Assembly (NCBI GenBank): GCA_014728115.1
Contig: WJME01000125.1
Location: 1-64,000 of the forward strand
Reading direction: 5' to 3'
DNA length: 64,000 bases
From: Candidatus Zhuqueibacterota bacterium
GTDB lineage: Bacteria > Zhuqueibacterota > Zhuqueibacteria > Residuimicrobiales > Oceaniaggregativiventaceae
Positions 41,597 to 50,392 of the stretch are shown here, one piece after another. Every line of letters starts with the position of its first letter. Position 1 is the stretch's first letter. Below the pieces are notes generated by a model. It worked only from the letters and a program-made list of their open reading frames with translations. It made no database searches and was not told the origin of the DNA. A program made the position numbers and the translations under genes.

Positions 41597-43069
41597 ATGA
41601 AAAACGATAAAACATCTCTAGAGCCATTAGCCGAAACAAGTCTGGACCAGCTTCCCCGGTCTATGCAAGAGGCTGCGGCAAGGGCAGGGTGGACCTCTTT
41701 GATGCCGGTGCAATCCAAAGCTATCCCGTATTTGCTCGCCAACAGAAATATGATGGTTCAGGCACGTACCGGCAGCGGCAAGACCGGTGCGTTTTTGCTG
41801 CCCATGCTGGAAAAGCTCGATCCCCAAAAGAATGTAGCGCAGGCTCTGGTGTTGGTGCCGACGCGCGAACTGGCCAAACAAGTCGTGAATGTGGCAGAGG
41901 TCATCTGCCAGCCGGCAGGCTTTCGCACGGTTGCTGTTTACGGGGGTGTGGGCTATGGTAACCAGATCAAAGCCCTGAAACAGGGTGCCCATATCATCGT
42001 GGGTACCCCGGGACGCGTGCTGGATCATCTGCTCAAAGGCACCATGAATCTGGATAAAATCCATATGCTGATCTTTGATGAGGCAGACCGTATGCTGTCG
42101 ATGGGATTTTATCCGGATATGAAGAAAATCAAAAATTATTTGCCCGACCGTTCCATTCACAACTGTCTGTTTTCGGCCACGTTTCCGTCCCAGGTCAAAT
42201 ATACGGCCAGTGAATTTATCCACAATCCGGAATTCATTTCACTCAGCGAAGGCCAGGTACATGTCACCGACACCGAACATGTGTTCTATACCGTACCGGG
42301 CATGGACAAAGACCGCAGTCTTGTCCGCATCATTGAAATCGAGAATCCCACATCAGCAATTATTTTTTGCAATACCAAGGCCGAGGTACACTATGTGACC
42401 GTGGTGCTGCAAAAGTTCGGTTATGATGCCGACGAGCTCACCTCGGATCTGGCGCAGTCCGGTCGCGAGCGCGTGCTCGAACGCGTGCGCCGGCGGCAGT
42501 TGCGTTTTCTCGTGGCCACTGATGTGGCAGCACGCGGACTGGATCTGCCCGAGCTGTCGCACGTGATCCAGTACGAGCCACCGGAGGATTTTGAGGCTTA
42601 TATCCACCGTGCCGGTCGCACCGGCCGCGCCGGTGCCGCCGGAGTGGCCATTTCGCTGGTCAACAATGTGGAGCGCTTTGCCCTGGACCGCATTGCCAAA
42701 CGCTATGATATCGACATGCAGGAACGCGAACTGCCCGATGACGAGGATGTGCAAGCGATCGTCTCCGAGCGTCTCACCGCTTTGCTGGAAGCCCGTCTGC
42801 GCGAACGCAACAAACTTCAGGCCGAGCGCAGCAAACGCTTTGTGCCCCTGGCCCGCGAGCTGTCCGAAAGCGAAGACGAATCCGCCATCATTGCCATGTT
42901 GCTGGATGATTACTATCAGCAGCTTTTGCACTCTGCCCCTCCGGGCCCCATTCCCGAACCCGAATCCGCCACTGACCGCAAACCCCCGAAACCACGGTCT
43001 TCCAGAAGCGGGGGACGACAACGACGACGATCGAAACGCAGTGGAAGAGGGAAAACTAAAGAGTCCTGA
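41597..43069 (+). CDS. DEAD-box RNA helicase
   Basis: 490 residues. All core motifs are present: ARTGSGKTGAF (I), PTRELAKQ (Ia), GTPGRVLDH (Ib), DEADRML (II), SAT (III), and in lobe 2 ATDVAARGLDLP (V) and HRAGRTGRAG (VI). The C-terminal tail (~430-490) is Pro/Arg/Ser-rich and basic, probably for RNA binding. It is a cytoplasmic ATP-dependent helicase of the CsdA/RhlE type acting in ribosome assembly or RNA decay. AAAGAG precedes ATG. Confidence 0.95.
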   Translation: MKNDKTSLEPLAETSLDQLPRSMQEAAARAGWTSLMPVQSKAIPYLLANRNMMVQARTGSGKTGAFLLPMLEKLDPQKNVAQALVLVPTRELAKQVVNVAEVICQPAGFRTVAVYGGVGYGNQIKALKQGAHIIVGTPGRVLDHLLKGTMNLDKIHMLIFDEADRMLSMGFYPDMKKIKNYLPDRSIHNCLFSATFPSQVKYTASEFIHNPEFISLSEGQVHVTDTEHVFYTVPGMDKDRSLVRIIEIENPTSAIIFCNTKAEVHYVTVVLQKFGYDADELTSDLAQSGRERVLERVRRRQLRFLVATDVAARGLDLPELSHVIQYEPPEDFEAYIHRAGRTGRAGAAGVAISLVNNVERFALDRIAKRYDIDMQERELPDDEDVQAIVSERLTALLEARLRERNKLQAERSKRFVPLARELSESEDESAIIAMLLDDYYQQLLHSAPPGPIPEPESATDRKPPKPRSSRSGGRQRRRSKRSGRGKTKES

Positions 43070-43077
43070 TGGAAAGT

Positions 43078-43164
43078 GGGGTCGGACCTCAGCGGTTTCA
43101 TAAAAACAATGTCTTAGGGTATGCAAAGGTCCATTTGAACCGGTTTAATGACTTGTTTTTGTCC
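43078..43164 (+). repeat. Dispersed repeat, copy 1
   Basis: Starts GGGGTCGGACCTCAG and continues through TTTGAACCGGTTTAATG to a T-rich end. It aligns with 44945-45031 in the same orientation over ~85 bp at roughly 85-90% identity by eye. No right-end inverted terminus is found nearby, so this copy seems truncated. The track ORFs starting MHTLRHCFYE and MHSLKHCFFE are translations of this repeat, not real gene starts. Confidence 0.85.
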
Positions 43165-43328
43165 TCCAGAGAGGGCCTGTTGGAGAACAATTTTGAAAAA
43201 CAGATCTTGTCGAAAAAGAATTGTATGACATGGGGGGCGATGATTTTCAAACAAACAGGTTGAAAAATTTTGCTTGCAAAATAAAGCATACATGGCGATA
43301 CTCTTTTAACGAGTATTTGGAGAGTGAT

Positions 43329-43544
43329 TTGGATCTTTCAATAAAATATTTATCTGATGAAAAGGGAAACAAAACTCAGGTCATTATCCCTATCAAGAAA
43401 TTCGAATCGCTTTTGCAAGACCTGGAAGATTTGGCGACTGCTCTTGAGAGAAAAAACGAACCCTCGTTATCACAGCAGGACTTTATTAAAAAAGCTCAGA
43501 GAAGATGGGCTCAGATCGGCTTGAATGGAAAAAGTAGGCTGTAA
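43329..43544 (+). CDS. Antitoxin of a RelBE/Phd-like pair
   Basis: About 71 residues from a probable TTG at 43329 (GAGAG upstream); the longer track start at 43221 gives an atypical N-terminus. Core: LSIKYLSDEKGNKTQVIIPIKKFESLLQDLEDL, typical of the Phd/RelB-like antitoxins that fold as a DNA-binding half plus a toxin-wrapping helix. Its last 40 bp overlap the start of the broken toxin. Start codon and family are not certain. Confidence 0.55.
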   Translation: MDLSIKYLSDEKGNKTQVIIPIKKFESLLQDLEDLATALERKNEPSLSQQDFIKKAQRRWAQIGLNGKSRL

Positions 43545-43768
43545 AGGAACTCTATTCTCTGCCCAAGCGAAAGGTTCCAAAAATTATACACAAAATCGAT
43601 ATTTTGGCATCCAATCCTTACCCCTCTGGCTGCAAAAAATTGATTGGCTCAGAACATACCTTTCGCTTAAGAGTCAATCAATATCGGATTATTTATACGG
43701 TCAAGGATGATATTCTTGTTGTGGAAAGAATCCGGATTTGCCGGCGAAAAAGTGCCTACAATAATTGA
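43505..43768 (+). pseudogene. RelE/ParE-family toxin interrupted by an in-frame amber codon
   Basis: Reading from ATG 43505 gives MGSDRLEWKK, then TAG (43535-43537), then AVKELYSLPKRKVPKIIHKI, SNPYPSGCKKLIG, FRLRVNQYRIIYTV and ILVVERIRICRRKSAY. Apart from the amber codon, this is a complete RelE/ParE-type mRNA-interferase fold, including YRIIYTV and the basic C-terminus. The amber lies at codon 11, so the toxin is probably not made. It is not in the supplied track. The overlap with the antitoxin is normal for such pairs. A sequencing error is the main alternative. Confidence 0.7.
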
Positions 43769-43835
43769 ACATATTTAGTAAGCACAAATCCTGTTCTTTG
43801 GAGGACCGCAAACTCCCGGAGGGATTCGCTTTCAG

Positions 43836-44924
43836 TTATTTCATCAACAAAAACTTGCCCCATTTGTCTTGACGGCTGCTTTGCACACGATACATATAGA
43901 CCCCGGAACTCAGTCCCTGACCATCGAATTTTATGTTCTGTTCTCCTGCTGAAAGATACGAATCGGCCAGCGTGCGGAGGTGCCGGCCATCAGCAGCAAA
44001 CACATCGATTCTGACCCGTGTTTCACGCTGCAACCTGAACCGGATGGATGTGGCCGGATTAAAGGGATTGGGATAGTTGCCCATCAACTCGAAATCCTGC
44101 ACCCGGGTTGGTTCGCCTGAATCGTGCACCCGGGTCGGCTGTAAAATTCCAAGACTCGTGGCCCCTTCTCTGTACAGCGCCTCTGCTTCCTGCGCACTCA
44201 GGGCCGCATCATATATCCGCACCTCGTCGATGGCGCCGTTGAAATAAAAAAAGCGGTTATCCATACCGTAACGGCCATAGCCGATGGCAAGACAGTCCTG
44301 CGAAGGTACAGAAGTAAAAAAATTGTGATAGGTAGAATCCGACCCGAGGTTGTAATGCCGGTCTGTCATGAGCTTGCCATCGAGATAACCGGTATTGCCC
44401 TGGTCGCTGACCACGGCCACAAAATGGTGCCATTCATTTTCGCTCAGATCTACATTGGAATCGAAACAAAATCTTTGATTGACAATCGTGAAATAGAGTT
44501 TGCGGTTAAACGGGTTGTTGCCATGACCCACTTCGATGATCAGGCTGTTATGGGGGGCATCCTCTTTAGATTCACCCATATAGATGATGGGCAGCATCAT
44601 ACCCTCGATGCTCATGTACTTGAACCACACTGAAATCGAGCCTTGCTCGAGCCCGGCGATGGCGGCCGGCGCCTGGATGCCTTTAGCAGGGATGTGTATA
44701 CCCCCGGATGCACTGTCGATCAGCGCAGCCTTGTTGAAGACCCCGTTACCATATACGCCGGATTCCCATTGGCCATGCAAGCCATTGCCTGACTCGTCGA
44801 TGACCGTGCCGGCCGAATCCCGGTCAAAGCTCCAGTGCGCCACCAGGTGTGATTCTGGGGATTGGGCATGGGTGGTATTCGCAAGTGTGAGCAGGATGGC
44901 TAAAAGCGTTGATATGTTTTTCAT
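43836..44924 (-). CDS. Secreted LamG/concanavalin-like protein with sorting domain
   Basis: 362 residues from ATG 44924 with AGGAGG upstream; the track start lies in the repeat. Signal peptide MKNISTLLAILLTLANTTHAQ. A LamG-like beta-jellyroll runs ~25-240: VAHWSFDRDSAGTVIDESGNGLHG, SISVWFKYM, NEWHHFVAVVSDQGNTGYLDG and FNGAIDEVRIYDAALSAQEAEALY. A sorting domain (MGNYPNPFNPATSIRFRL to KWGKFLLMK) ends the protein. Such proteins bind carbohydrates or act as surface adhesins. The gene lies between the two copies of the dispersed repeat. Confidence 0.87.
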   Translation of the reverse strand: MKNISTLLAILLTLANTTHAQSPESHLVAHWSFDRDSAGTVIDESGNGLHGQWESGVYGNGVFNKAALIDSASGGIHIPAKGIQAPAAIAGLEQGSISVWFKYMSIEGMMLPIIYMGESKEDAPHNSLIIEVGHGNNPFNRKLYFTIVNQRFCFDSNVDLSENEWHHFVAVVSDQGNTGYLDGKLMTDRHYNLGSDSTYHNFFTSVPSQDCLAIGYGRYGMDNRFFYFNGAIDEVRIYDAALSAQEAEALYREGATSLGILQPTRVHDSGEPTRVQDFELMGNYPNPFNPATSIRFRLQRETRVRIDVFAADGRHLRTLADSYLSAGEQNIKFDGQGLSSGVYMYRVQSSRQDKWGKFLLMK

Positions 44925-44944
44925 ATTTGGCTCCTCCTTTGTGC

Positions 44945-45195
44945 GGGGTCGGACCTCAGCGGTCTCAAAAAAACAATGCTTTAGGCTGTGCAAAGGCCCG
45001 TTTGAACCGGTTTAATGGTCTGTTTTTCCCGCCCTGAAATAACTTTTTCTTATCGATGAAATGTCTTGATATTGAACCCTTAAAACGAGCAAGATAATTT
45101 TTTTAGGCTTGTATTTTCAATGTTTTACGGCTTTGTGATTTTTCCTGTTTCTTTGCAAGTCCAATAAAAACAGACAGTTTCTGAGGTCCGACCCC
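44945..45195 (+). mobile_element. MITE-like element with 15-bp terminal inverted repeats (contains repeat copy 2)
   Basis: The left end GGGGTCGGACCTCAG (44945-44959) is the exact reverse complement of the right end CTGAGGTCCGACCCC (45181-45195). The 251-bp interior carries no ORF and is AT-rich. The left ~85 bp repeats at 43078. Size and ends fit a non-autonomous element, perhaps mobilised by a transposase elsewhere. No target-site duplication is obvious. The remaining 45196-45282 shows nothing clear. Confidence 0.65.
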
Positions 45196-45282
45196 AAGGG
45201 GGTGCCTTAAATAATAAAGCTAACTGGTCGTAGGACTATTGCCCGGCTCTTCCTGTAGGCAACGCTACAAACGAGAACCCGT

Positions 45283-47874
45283 CTATTCCAGCACTCTGAA
45301 TGTATCCTTTAGCCGGATATCCTGCGAGGATGCACCGACCATGATTTCGAAATCGCCCGGTTCCACCGTGTGGTTCATGTCAATGTCCCACATTTTCAGC
45401 TTTTCCGGGGTCAGATTAAAAGTGATCTCTTGCGATTCGCCCGGATCCAGCGTGACCCGTTTAAAGTCGCTCAACTTTTGCAAGGGCTGGGAAACGCTGG
45501 CGTAACGATCATGGATATAGAGCTGCGCCACCTCGTCGCCGGGCCGGTTTCCTGTATTATGCATGACAAACGAGAGCGTCAATGATTCTGTTTGGGCGAT
45601 TTCTGCAGCCGACAGGTGCAGATCGCTGTATTTGAATTGTGTATAGCTCAGACCATGTCCGAAACAAAACTCGGGATCATTGCCCACCCCGAGAAAGGTG
45701 ATGCTCTTTTTGCCCTTGGGCAGGCGGTTATAGTTGAGCGGAACCTGTCCCGTCACCTGGGGAAAGGTGACCGGCAGCTTGCCTCCCGGATTGACATCGC
45801 CAAAGATCGCCCCGGCAATGGCATGGCCGCCCTCACATCCCGGATACCAGGATACCATTACGGCATCCACTTTATCGATCCAGTCGCGCATAGTAATGAC
45901 CGTGCCGCTCTGCAGCACCACCACCAGAGGTTTATCCAGTTTCGCCAGCTCTTGGATGAGTGTCTCCTGTTCCGGTGCCAGATCCAGGTCAGCGCGATCC
46001 AGGCCTTCATTTTCATACATGCCCATGACCGCAATGATAGCGTCTGCATCACCGGCAACCTGTACGGCCTGTGGAATGTTTTCCTCGAGGTCGACATCCC
46101 AGCCCAGTTGGGCATACGCGTTAAATTCGCTGTCATAGTATTCCATTGTAAAATCGTAAATCCGGCCTTTTACCAGCCTGACCGTTGCCTCGGCCAGCCG
46201 TCGGGCACCGCCGGACCAGCGGTCGATGACCAGGTTGTCGTTGATCCACAATCTCGCGCCATCGTCTATAGTGGTACCAAAGGTGACGGTGCGGGTGACC
46301 GGACTCTTGAATTTCCCGCTCCAGCGGGCAGAGAAATGATCTTTGGGCAGGCCTTTAGGTGAACCGGAGTTCCAGTCGTGTTCGATACGGTTTTCCTGTT
46401 GAATCAAAGCGGGGTCTCCGGAGAGGTCAGGATTGGCATAGTATTCAGCCGTGATGGATCCTACCAAATGGGTCGAATCGATGGCAGGATAGGCAAAATA
46501 GCGCATGTCTGTGCCTTTGGCATAGGTGACCTGAGCATGGGGCAAGAGGCTTTTCACACCCTCGAGCACGGTGACCTCATGACGCCCATAGCCGCCGTAA
46601 TGACCCACCAGCAGCCAGTCGGCCAGGGGACCGACCACAGCGATCTTGTCTATCTCTTTGGAAAAGGGCAGGGTGTGGTGTTCATTTTTCAGCAAGACCA
46701 AAGATTTTCGTGCAATGTCCAGGGATTCCCGGCGGTGATCCGGATGGTTGTTCACTTGCACAGCCTCGTCAGGATCTGCATAGGGGCTCTCAAAGAGTCC
46801 GGTTTCGATTTTCTGCAAAAGAATACGATAGACAGCATCATCGATGCGCTCCTCTGATACGAGTCCGGCGTGCAGGGCGTTTTTCAGCGGCTCCTGAAAG
46901 AACCAATCCGGTGATGACTTGTCGCATCCGGCGTGCATGAGCGCCACGGCCAGTTCTTCAGGGGTTTCATAGATGCCGTGGTCGTCATAGATGAGCTGCG
47001 ATGAACCGCCGTCGGTGGAGACATAGCCTTGCAGCCCCCACTCGCCTTTGAGAATATCTGTGATCAGCCATTTGTGGGTGGCACAAGGAATGCCGTTCAG
47101 CGAGTTGTAGGCCATCATCACTGACGAGGCGCCGGCATCGATACAGGCCTTGAATGCGGGAAAATAAATTTCGCGTAAGAGGCGTTCCGAAAAATGAACC
47201 GGACCTGTAAACTGTCCGTCAAGTCCCATATTGGCGACAAAATGTTTGACCATGGTCTCCAAACCTGCGGCTTCCATGACACGGATATAAGCGCTGCCAA
47301 AGAGTCCGGATAAATAAGGATCTTCGCCATAGGTCTCATTGGCGCGTCCCCAGCGCGGATCACGGGTGAGATTGACCACCGGCGCCAATACGCGACGGAT
47401 ACCGCGGCTCTTGAGTTCCACGGAAAAGACCGTGGCCATGCGGCTGACACAATCGGGATCGAATGTGGCGGCCACAGCAATGGACTGTGGAAAGCTGGTC
47501 GAGCCGTTGCCCATATAGGCAAAGATGCCTTCGCCGGAGCGGGTGGCCGGAATACCGAGACGGGTATTTTCGATCTGATGGCGCTGCAGGGTGTTGTATT
47601 CCTCAACTGCCTCGCGAATGGGCAGGTGCATGCTCATGAACCCAAAAGTGCCCACACCCGGATCAGATTTGACCGGTTTCATGCTGCCGGTAAACTGAGC
47701 CAGTTTCTCTTCCAGGGTCATGCGGCTGACCAGATCCCTGGCCCGTTCTTTTGCGGTATAATCCGGATTTTGATAGACCGGGGTTTGTTGCAACTTTGGC
47801 GATTGAGGGGATTGTTGACAGTTTAAAAGGCAGAATAGACTCGTGAATATCAAGAGTATAGCGAGTTTGCGCAT
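45283..47874 (-). CDS. GH3 beta-glucosidase with PA14 domain, probable lipoprotein
   Basis: 863 residues from ATG 47874 (AAGGAA upstream; track start 47898 also possible). Lipoprotein signal KLAILLIFTSLFCLLNC. The GH3 N-terminal barrel (LVSRMTLEEKLAQFTG, RFL-type APVVNLTRDPRWGRANETYGEDP) carries the nucleophile motif YVSTDGGSS (Asp ~284). The second domain has DIARKSLVLLKNEHHTLPF and GVGNDPEFCFGHGLSYTQF, and between them a PA14 module (SITAEYYANPDLSGDP ... ARLWINDNLVIDRW, ~455-590). A fibronectin-III-like C-terminus ends the protein. It removes terminal beta-glycosides outside the inner membrane. Confidence 0.93.
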   Translation of the reverse strand: MRKLAILLIFTSLFCLLNCQQSPQSPKLQQTPVYQNPDYTAKERARDLVSRMTLEEKLAQFTGSMKPVKSDPGVGTFGFMSMHLPIREAVEEYNTLQRHQIENTRLGIPATRSGEGIFAYMGNGSTSFPQSIAVAATFDPDCVSRMATVFSVELKSRGIRRVLAPVVNLTRDPRWGRANETYGEDPYLSGLFGSAYIRVMEAAGLETMVKHFVANMGLDGQFTGPVHFSERLLREIYFPAFKACIDAGASSVMMAYNSLNGIPCATHKWLITDILKGEWGLQGYVSTDGGSSQLIYDDHGIYETPEELAVALMHAGCDKSSPDWFFQEPLKNALHAGLVSEERIDDAVYRILLQKIETGLFESPYADPDEAVQVNNHPDHRRESLDIARKSLVLLKNEHHTLPFSKEIDKIAVVGPLADWLLVGHYGGYGRHEVTVLEGVKSLLPHAQVTYAKGTDMRYFAYPAIDSTHLVGSITAEYYANPDLSGDPALIQQENRIEHDWNSGSPKGLPKDHFSARWSGKFKSPVTRTVTFGTTIDDGARLWINDNLVIDRWSGGARRLAEATVRLVKGRIYDFTMEYYDSEFNAYAQLGWDVDLEENIPQAVQVAGDADAIIAVMGMYENEGLDRADLDLAPEQETLIQELAKLDKPLVVVLQSGTVITMRDWIDKVDAVMVSWYPGCEGGHAIAGAIFGDVNPGGKLPVTFPQVTGQVPLNYNRLPKGKKSITFLGVGNDPEFCFGHGLSYTQFKYSDLHLSAAEIAQTESLTLSFVMHNTGNRPGDEVAQLYIHDRYASVSQPLQKLSDFKRVTLDPGESQEITFNLTPEKLKMWDIDMNHTVEPGDFEIMVGASSQDIRLKDTFRVLE

Positions 47875-47950
47875 CAGATTTTCCTTGTCTTTGATCATGA
47901 TCCCAAAATATACAAATAATGGAAGAACAAAATCCTTTCAGGTGTTTTAC

Positions 47951-48583
47951 CTACGCGATTCCCAAATCCCTGACCTCTTTTATCAACGTCTCTTTGATTT
48001 TGGGCCAGGATACAGGCTTTAGCATCAGAGGCATGGGTTGGTTTTCAGCATCCTCGAAATAGACAAGAGATTTTTGCAGGTGATAGAGATTGCCAAGGCC
48101 GGGACCAAATTTCTCTTCATATGCGGGTAATAAATCATCAAGTGAATAATGGCCTAGAATGAAATAGAGATCGATAAAATCCTTTTTTGCGCCTCTGCCT
48201 GAAATTGCCGCAAGTTTGGTCAGGGCGATATCGAAAATATCTGCAACGGAAACCAGCTGAAACAACCTTGAGGGTTTCAACAGGGGATAATCATACCTGA
48301 GAAAAGAGATCTTGATCTTGTCCAGTGCTCCATTAATCGTGCCGCTGGATTGATCAAACAGTTCAAATGAGCCAAACTGATTCAGGTCGGAGAGGAGGCG
48401 GTTCTGATCGAATTCATTAAAAGTAAAAAAATCAAAATCGATGGATTGCCGGTGTCCCAGATGCAATGCCAGAGCCGTTCCTCCCACGAGGTAAAATGGT
48501 CGAATCCACTGCTGTTCCGCCAGTCGGTGTAGTAACTTGCGTTGCTCCGGAGGAAGAACATTTAGGTAGAAAACGTTATTCAT
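47951..48583 (-). CDS. AbiEii/AbiGii-family nucleotidyltransferase toxin
   Basis: 210 residues. The nucleotidyltransferase core is FYLVGGTALALHLGHRQSIDFDFFT (Gly-Gly motif and DxD), followed by FDIALTKLAAISGRGAKKDFIDLYFIL. This is the AbiEii/DUF1814 group, toxin of type IV toxin-antitoxin/abortive-infection systems, which transfers nucleotides to tRNA or other targets. The partner gene overlaps it by 8 bp upstream. The system appears intact. Confidence 0.85.
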   Translation of the reverse strand: MNNVFYLNVLPPEQRKLLHRLAEQQWIRPFYLVGGTALALHLGHRQSIDFDFFTFNEFDQNRLLSDLNQFGSFELFDQSSGTINGALDKIKISFLRYDYPLLKPSRLFQLVSVADIFDIALTKLAAISGRGAKKDFIDLYFILGHYSLDDLLPAYEEKFGPGLGNLYHLQKSLVYFEDAENQPMPLMLKPVSWPKIKETLIKEVRDLGIA

Positions 48584-48818
48584 CGAGCATGATCCGCCAG
48601 TAATTACGGGTTTTTTTATCCAGATTGCGGCTGGATTCGAGGAGTTCGCTCAAAGCATTTTTATCTAATTGGCCGAGTAACCAACTAACCGAGGCACGAT
48701 TGCCAAAATTCAATATGCGTTCGGCGATAAAAAGACCATGATCGGCCATATTGAGCTGATCGAAATCACAGTCCCAGAAATATTTTTTATAGGCTTGCGG
48801 AATAGGATAATTTGGCAT
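48576..48818 (-). CDS. Small antitoxin-like partner of the AbiEii-type toxin
   Basis: 80 residues from ATG 48818 (track TTG 48869 is less likely). MPNYPIPQAYKKYFWDCDFDQL, ERILNFGNRASVSWLLGQLDK and a final ARG-rich segment (KKTRNYWRIMLDE) match the short proteins often found directly upstream of DUF1814 toxins. The 8-bp overlap implies co-translation. A regulatory or antitoxin role is inferred from position. Confidence 0.65.
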   Translation of the reverse strand: MPNYPIPQAYKKYFWDCDFDQLNMADHGLFIAERILNFGNRASVSWLLGQLDKNALSELLESSRNLDKKTRNYWRIMLDE

Positions 48819-48982
48819 AATCTCGTCCAGGGTGTCTGAAATAAAACATACGATATTCCGGGATTGCAATCAAGAGAGAATTCCTGGCAGAATACCCTCT
48901 TTCACCCTATCCTCAAAAAAGACAGATCAACTATACCCATCTCTTCGATATTCTTTGCATTATTTCATTATTTTATATATAT

Positions 48983-48997
48983 TCTAGACAGTCTAGA
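48983..48997. promoter_or_regulatory. Perfect palindrome upstream of the Phd/VapC-type pair
   Basis: TCTAGAC-A-GTCTAGA (7-bp arms) is located 17 bp before the antitoxin ATG, next to an AT-rich TTTATATATA stretch that may be a promoter. The location is typical of autoregulation by a Phd-type antitoxin. Confidence 0.65.
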
Positions 48998-49013
48998 CAT
49001 AGCAGGAGGGTTT

Positions 49014-49262
49014 ATGCAAACCTGGCAATTACAAGAGGCAAAAAACAAATTCAGCAACCTCGTTTCGAGTGCGCAAAGCAAAGGTCCTCAGGTGGTGACC
49101 CGCCACGGCCAAAAGGCTGTGGTGGTATTGTCCTATAAAGAGTATGAAAAGTTGACCGAGCCCAGAAAAGATCTCGTGTCGTTTTTACAAGAATCTCCAC
49201 TGAAAGGTGTGGAACTCGATGTTTCAAGACAAAAAGACACGACAAGGGAGATCGAGTTGTGA
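49014..49262 (+). CDS. Phd/YefM-family antitoxin
   Basis: 82 residues from ATG 49014 with a strong AGGAGGG; the track start is too far upstream. Core: WQLQEAKNKFSNLVSSAQSKGPQVVTRHGQKAVVVLSYKEYEKL, the Phd/YefM DNA-binding fold. The C-terminus (PLKGVELDVSRQKDTTREIEL) would cover the toxin. It overlaps the PIN toxin start by 4 bp (GTGA). It likely binds the adjacent palindrome and represses the pair. Confidence 0.93.
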   Translation: MQTWQLQEAKNKFSNLVSSAQSKGPQVVTRHGQKAVVVLSYKEYEKLTEPRKDLVSFLQESPLKGVELDVSRQKDTTREIEL

Positions 49263-49690
49263 GTTATTTGTTGGATAACTGTGTGATTTCAGAACTGGTT
49301 AAATCCGAACCCAATGATTCTGTTGTTAAATGGATTCGTGCTGTTCCGGATTCCGAGTTTTATCTGAGCGTGATCACCATGGGGGAGCTATATAAGGGGG
49401 TTGAAAAATTGGGGCAATCCAGGAGGCAGGTAACCCTGACAGATTGGATCGAGAGCAATCTCTTGAAACGCTTCGAGAACAGAATTTTGCACATCGATCT
49501 TTTGGTTATGCAAACCTGGGCAAAAATTCAGGCATCGGCAGAGGCCTCAGGTCGTAACATGCCTGCCATTGACAGTCTGATCGCAGCCACTGCCAGGGCG
49601 CATGACTTGATTGTGGTGACGCGCGATATCAAAGACATGCAGGCCAGTGGAGTCAAGCTGTTCGATCCGTGGACAACAGATACGGGCTAG
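49259..49690 (+). CDS. PIN-domain ribonuclease toxin (VapC/FitB-like)
   Basis: 143 residues starting at GTG 49259. The PIN acidic residues are in place: LLDNCVISEL (Asp), ITMGELYKG (Glu), PAIDSLIAATA (Asp) and VVTRDIKDM (Asp). It is a metal-dependent RNase neutralised by the upstream antitoxin. The pairing with a Phd-type rather than VapB-type antitoxin is common. Both genes look intact, so the module is likely active. Confidence 0.93.
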   Translation: MSYLLDNCVISELVKSEPNDSVVKWIRAVPDSEFYLSVITMGELYKGVEKLGQSRRQVTLTDWIESNLLKRFENRILHIDLLVMQTWAKIQASAEASGRNMPAIDSLIAATARAHDLIVVTRDIKDMQASGVKLFDPWTTDTG

Positions 49691-49701
49691 ACGATTCTCT
49701 G

Positions 49702-50268
49702 CTATTTTGCCATGGCCTGCCGTTTGATGGCAAAATTGAGGGCATCCCGGCATTCACTGGTCACGAGTTCCAGGCTGGCTTCGTTCCATTCTGTCACAGC
49801 TCTTTGTGCAATCTGTTCGCTGACGCCGCTGTTGCGGATCTTGTGGGTCAGCATCTCGGACAACACACGCTCATCCTTGCGACGCAACCCCTGCAGCCAT
49901 CGGGTTTCAAAGATCAACAGAACCTCGATCTGTTGTGCCAGCTGACTGGCTGTGGGCTCTCTTTGCAGGGCCTCGGTGATCAGCGCACCGACCTCATGTG
50001 ACATGGCCAGAATATACAATCCTTCCAGCTGTTCCGCCTCTTTAGAGGGTACCAGACTCTGTTCACTGACAATGATTTCACTCAGCGACATGACCGTCTG
50101 GCGCAATTCTTCATAGCGCTCTGCTTCCCGGGGCTGCATGATCAGCACATAATAGAGCACCAGAAACACGGCAAGACCGAATGTACCCACAAGTTGCACA
50201 GCAACGGACCAGCTTTTTGGCAACCCAGCAATCCCTGGTTTTTGGCCTTGATCGTCATGGTTTGGCAT
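49702..50268 (-). CDS. Hypothetical single-pass membrane protein with coiled-coil region
   Basis: 188 residues. One membrane segment (VAVQLVGTFGLAVFLVLYYVLIM, ~22-45), then a charged helical region (REAERYEELRQTVMSLSEIIVSEQSL) and a mainly helical C-terminal part. I recognise no family. It could be a small membrane-anchored scaffold. It ends 11 bp past the convergent PIN toxin stop. Confidence 0.65.
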   Translation of the reverse strand: MPNHDDQGQKPGIAGLPKSWSVAVQLVGTFGLAVFLVLYYVLIMQPREAERYEELRQTVMSLSEIIVSEQSLVPSKEAEQLEGLYILAMSHEVGALITEALQREPTASQLAQQIEVLLIFETRWLQGLRRKDERVLSEMLTHKIRNSGVSEQIAQRAVTEWNEASLELVTSECRDALNFAIKRQAMAK

Positions 50269-50392
50269 GATGCCTCCCGTTTGGTCAGATAGATTACCAA
50301 GCGCCTGCCAGTTTTATCTGACTCGACCCGCCATACAAAGTTTGAACCGGCAGGCGCCTATGAAAATTCTTTTTAAATAGGTTCATGCAGAC

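Noticed and set aside
42353-43126. 257-residue minus-strand ORF opposite the helicase tail
   Set aside because: Its N-terminus is just translation of the dispersed repeat; the remainder mirrors the helicase gene.
45592-46362. 256-residue + strand ORF
   Set aside because: Antisense to the GH3 gene, which has a complete set of motifs.
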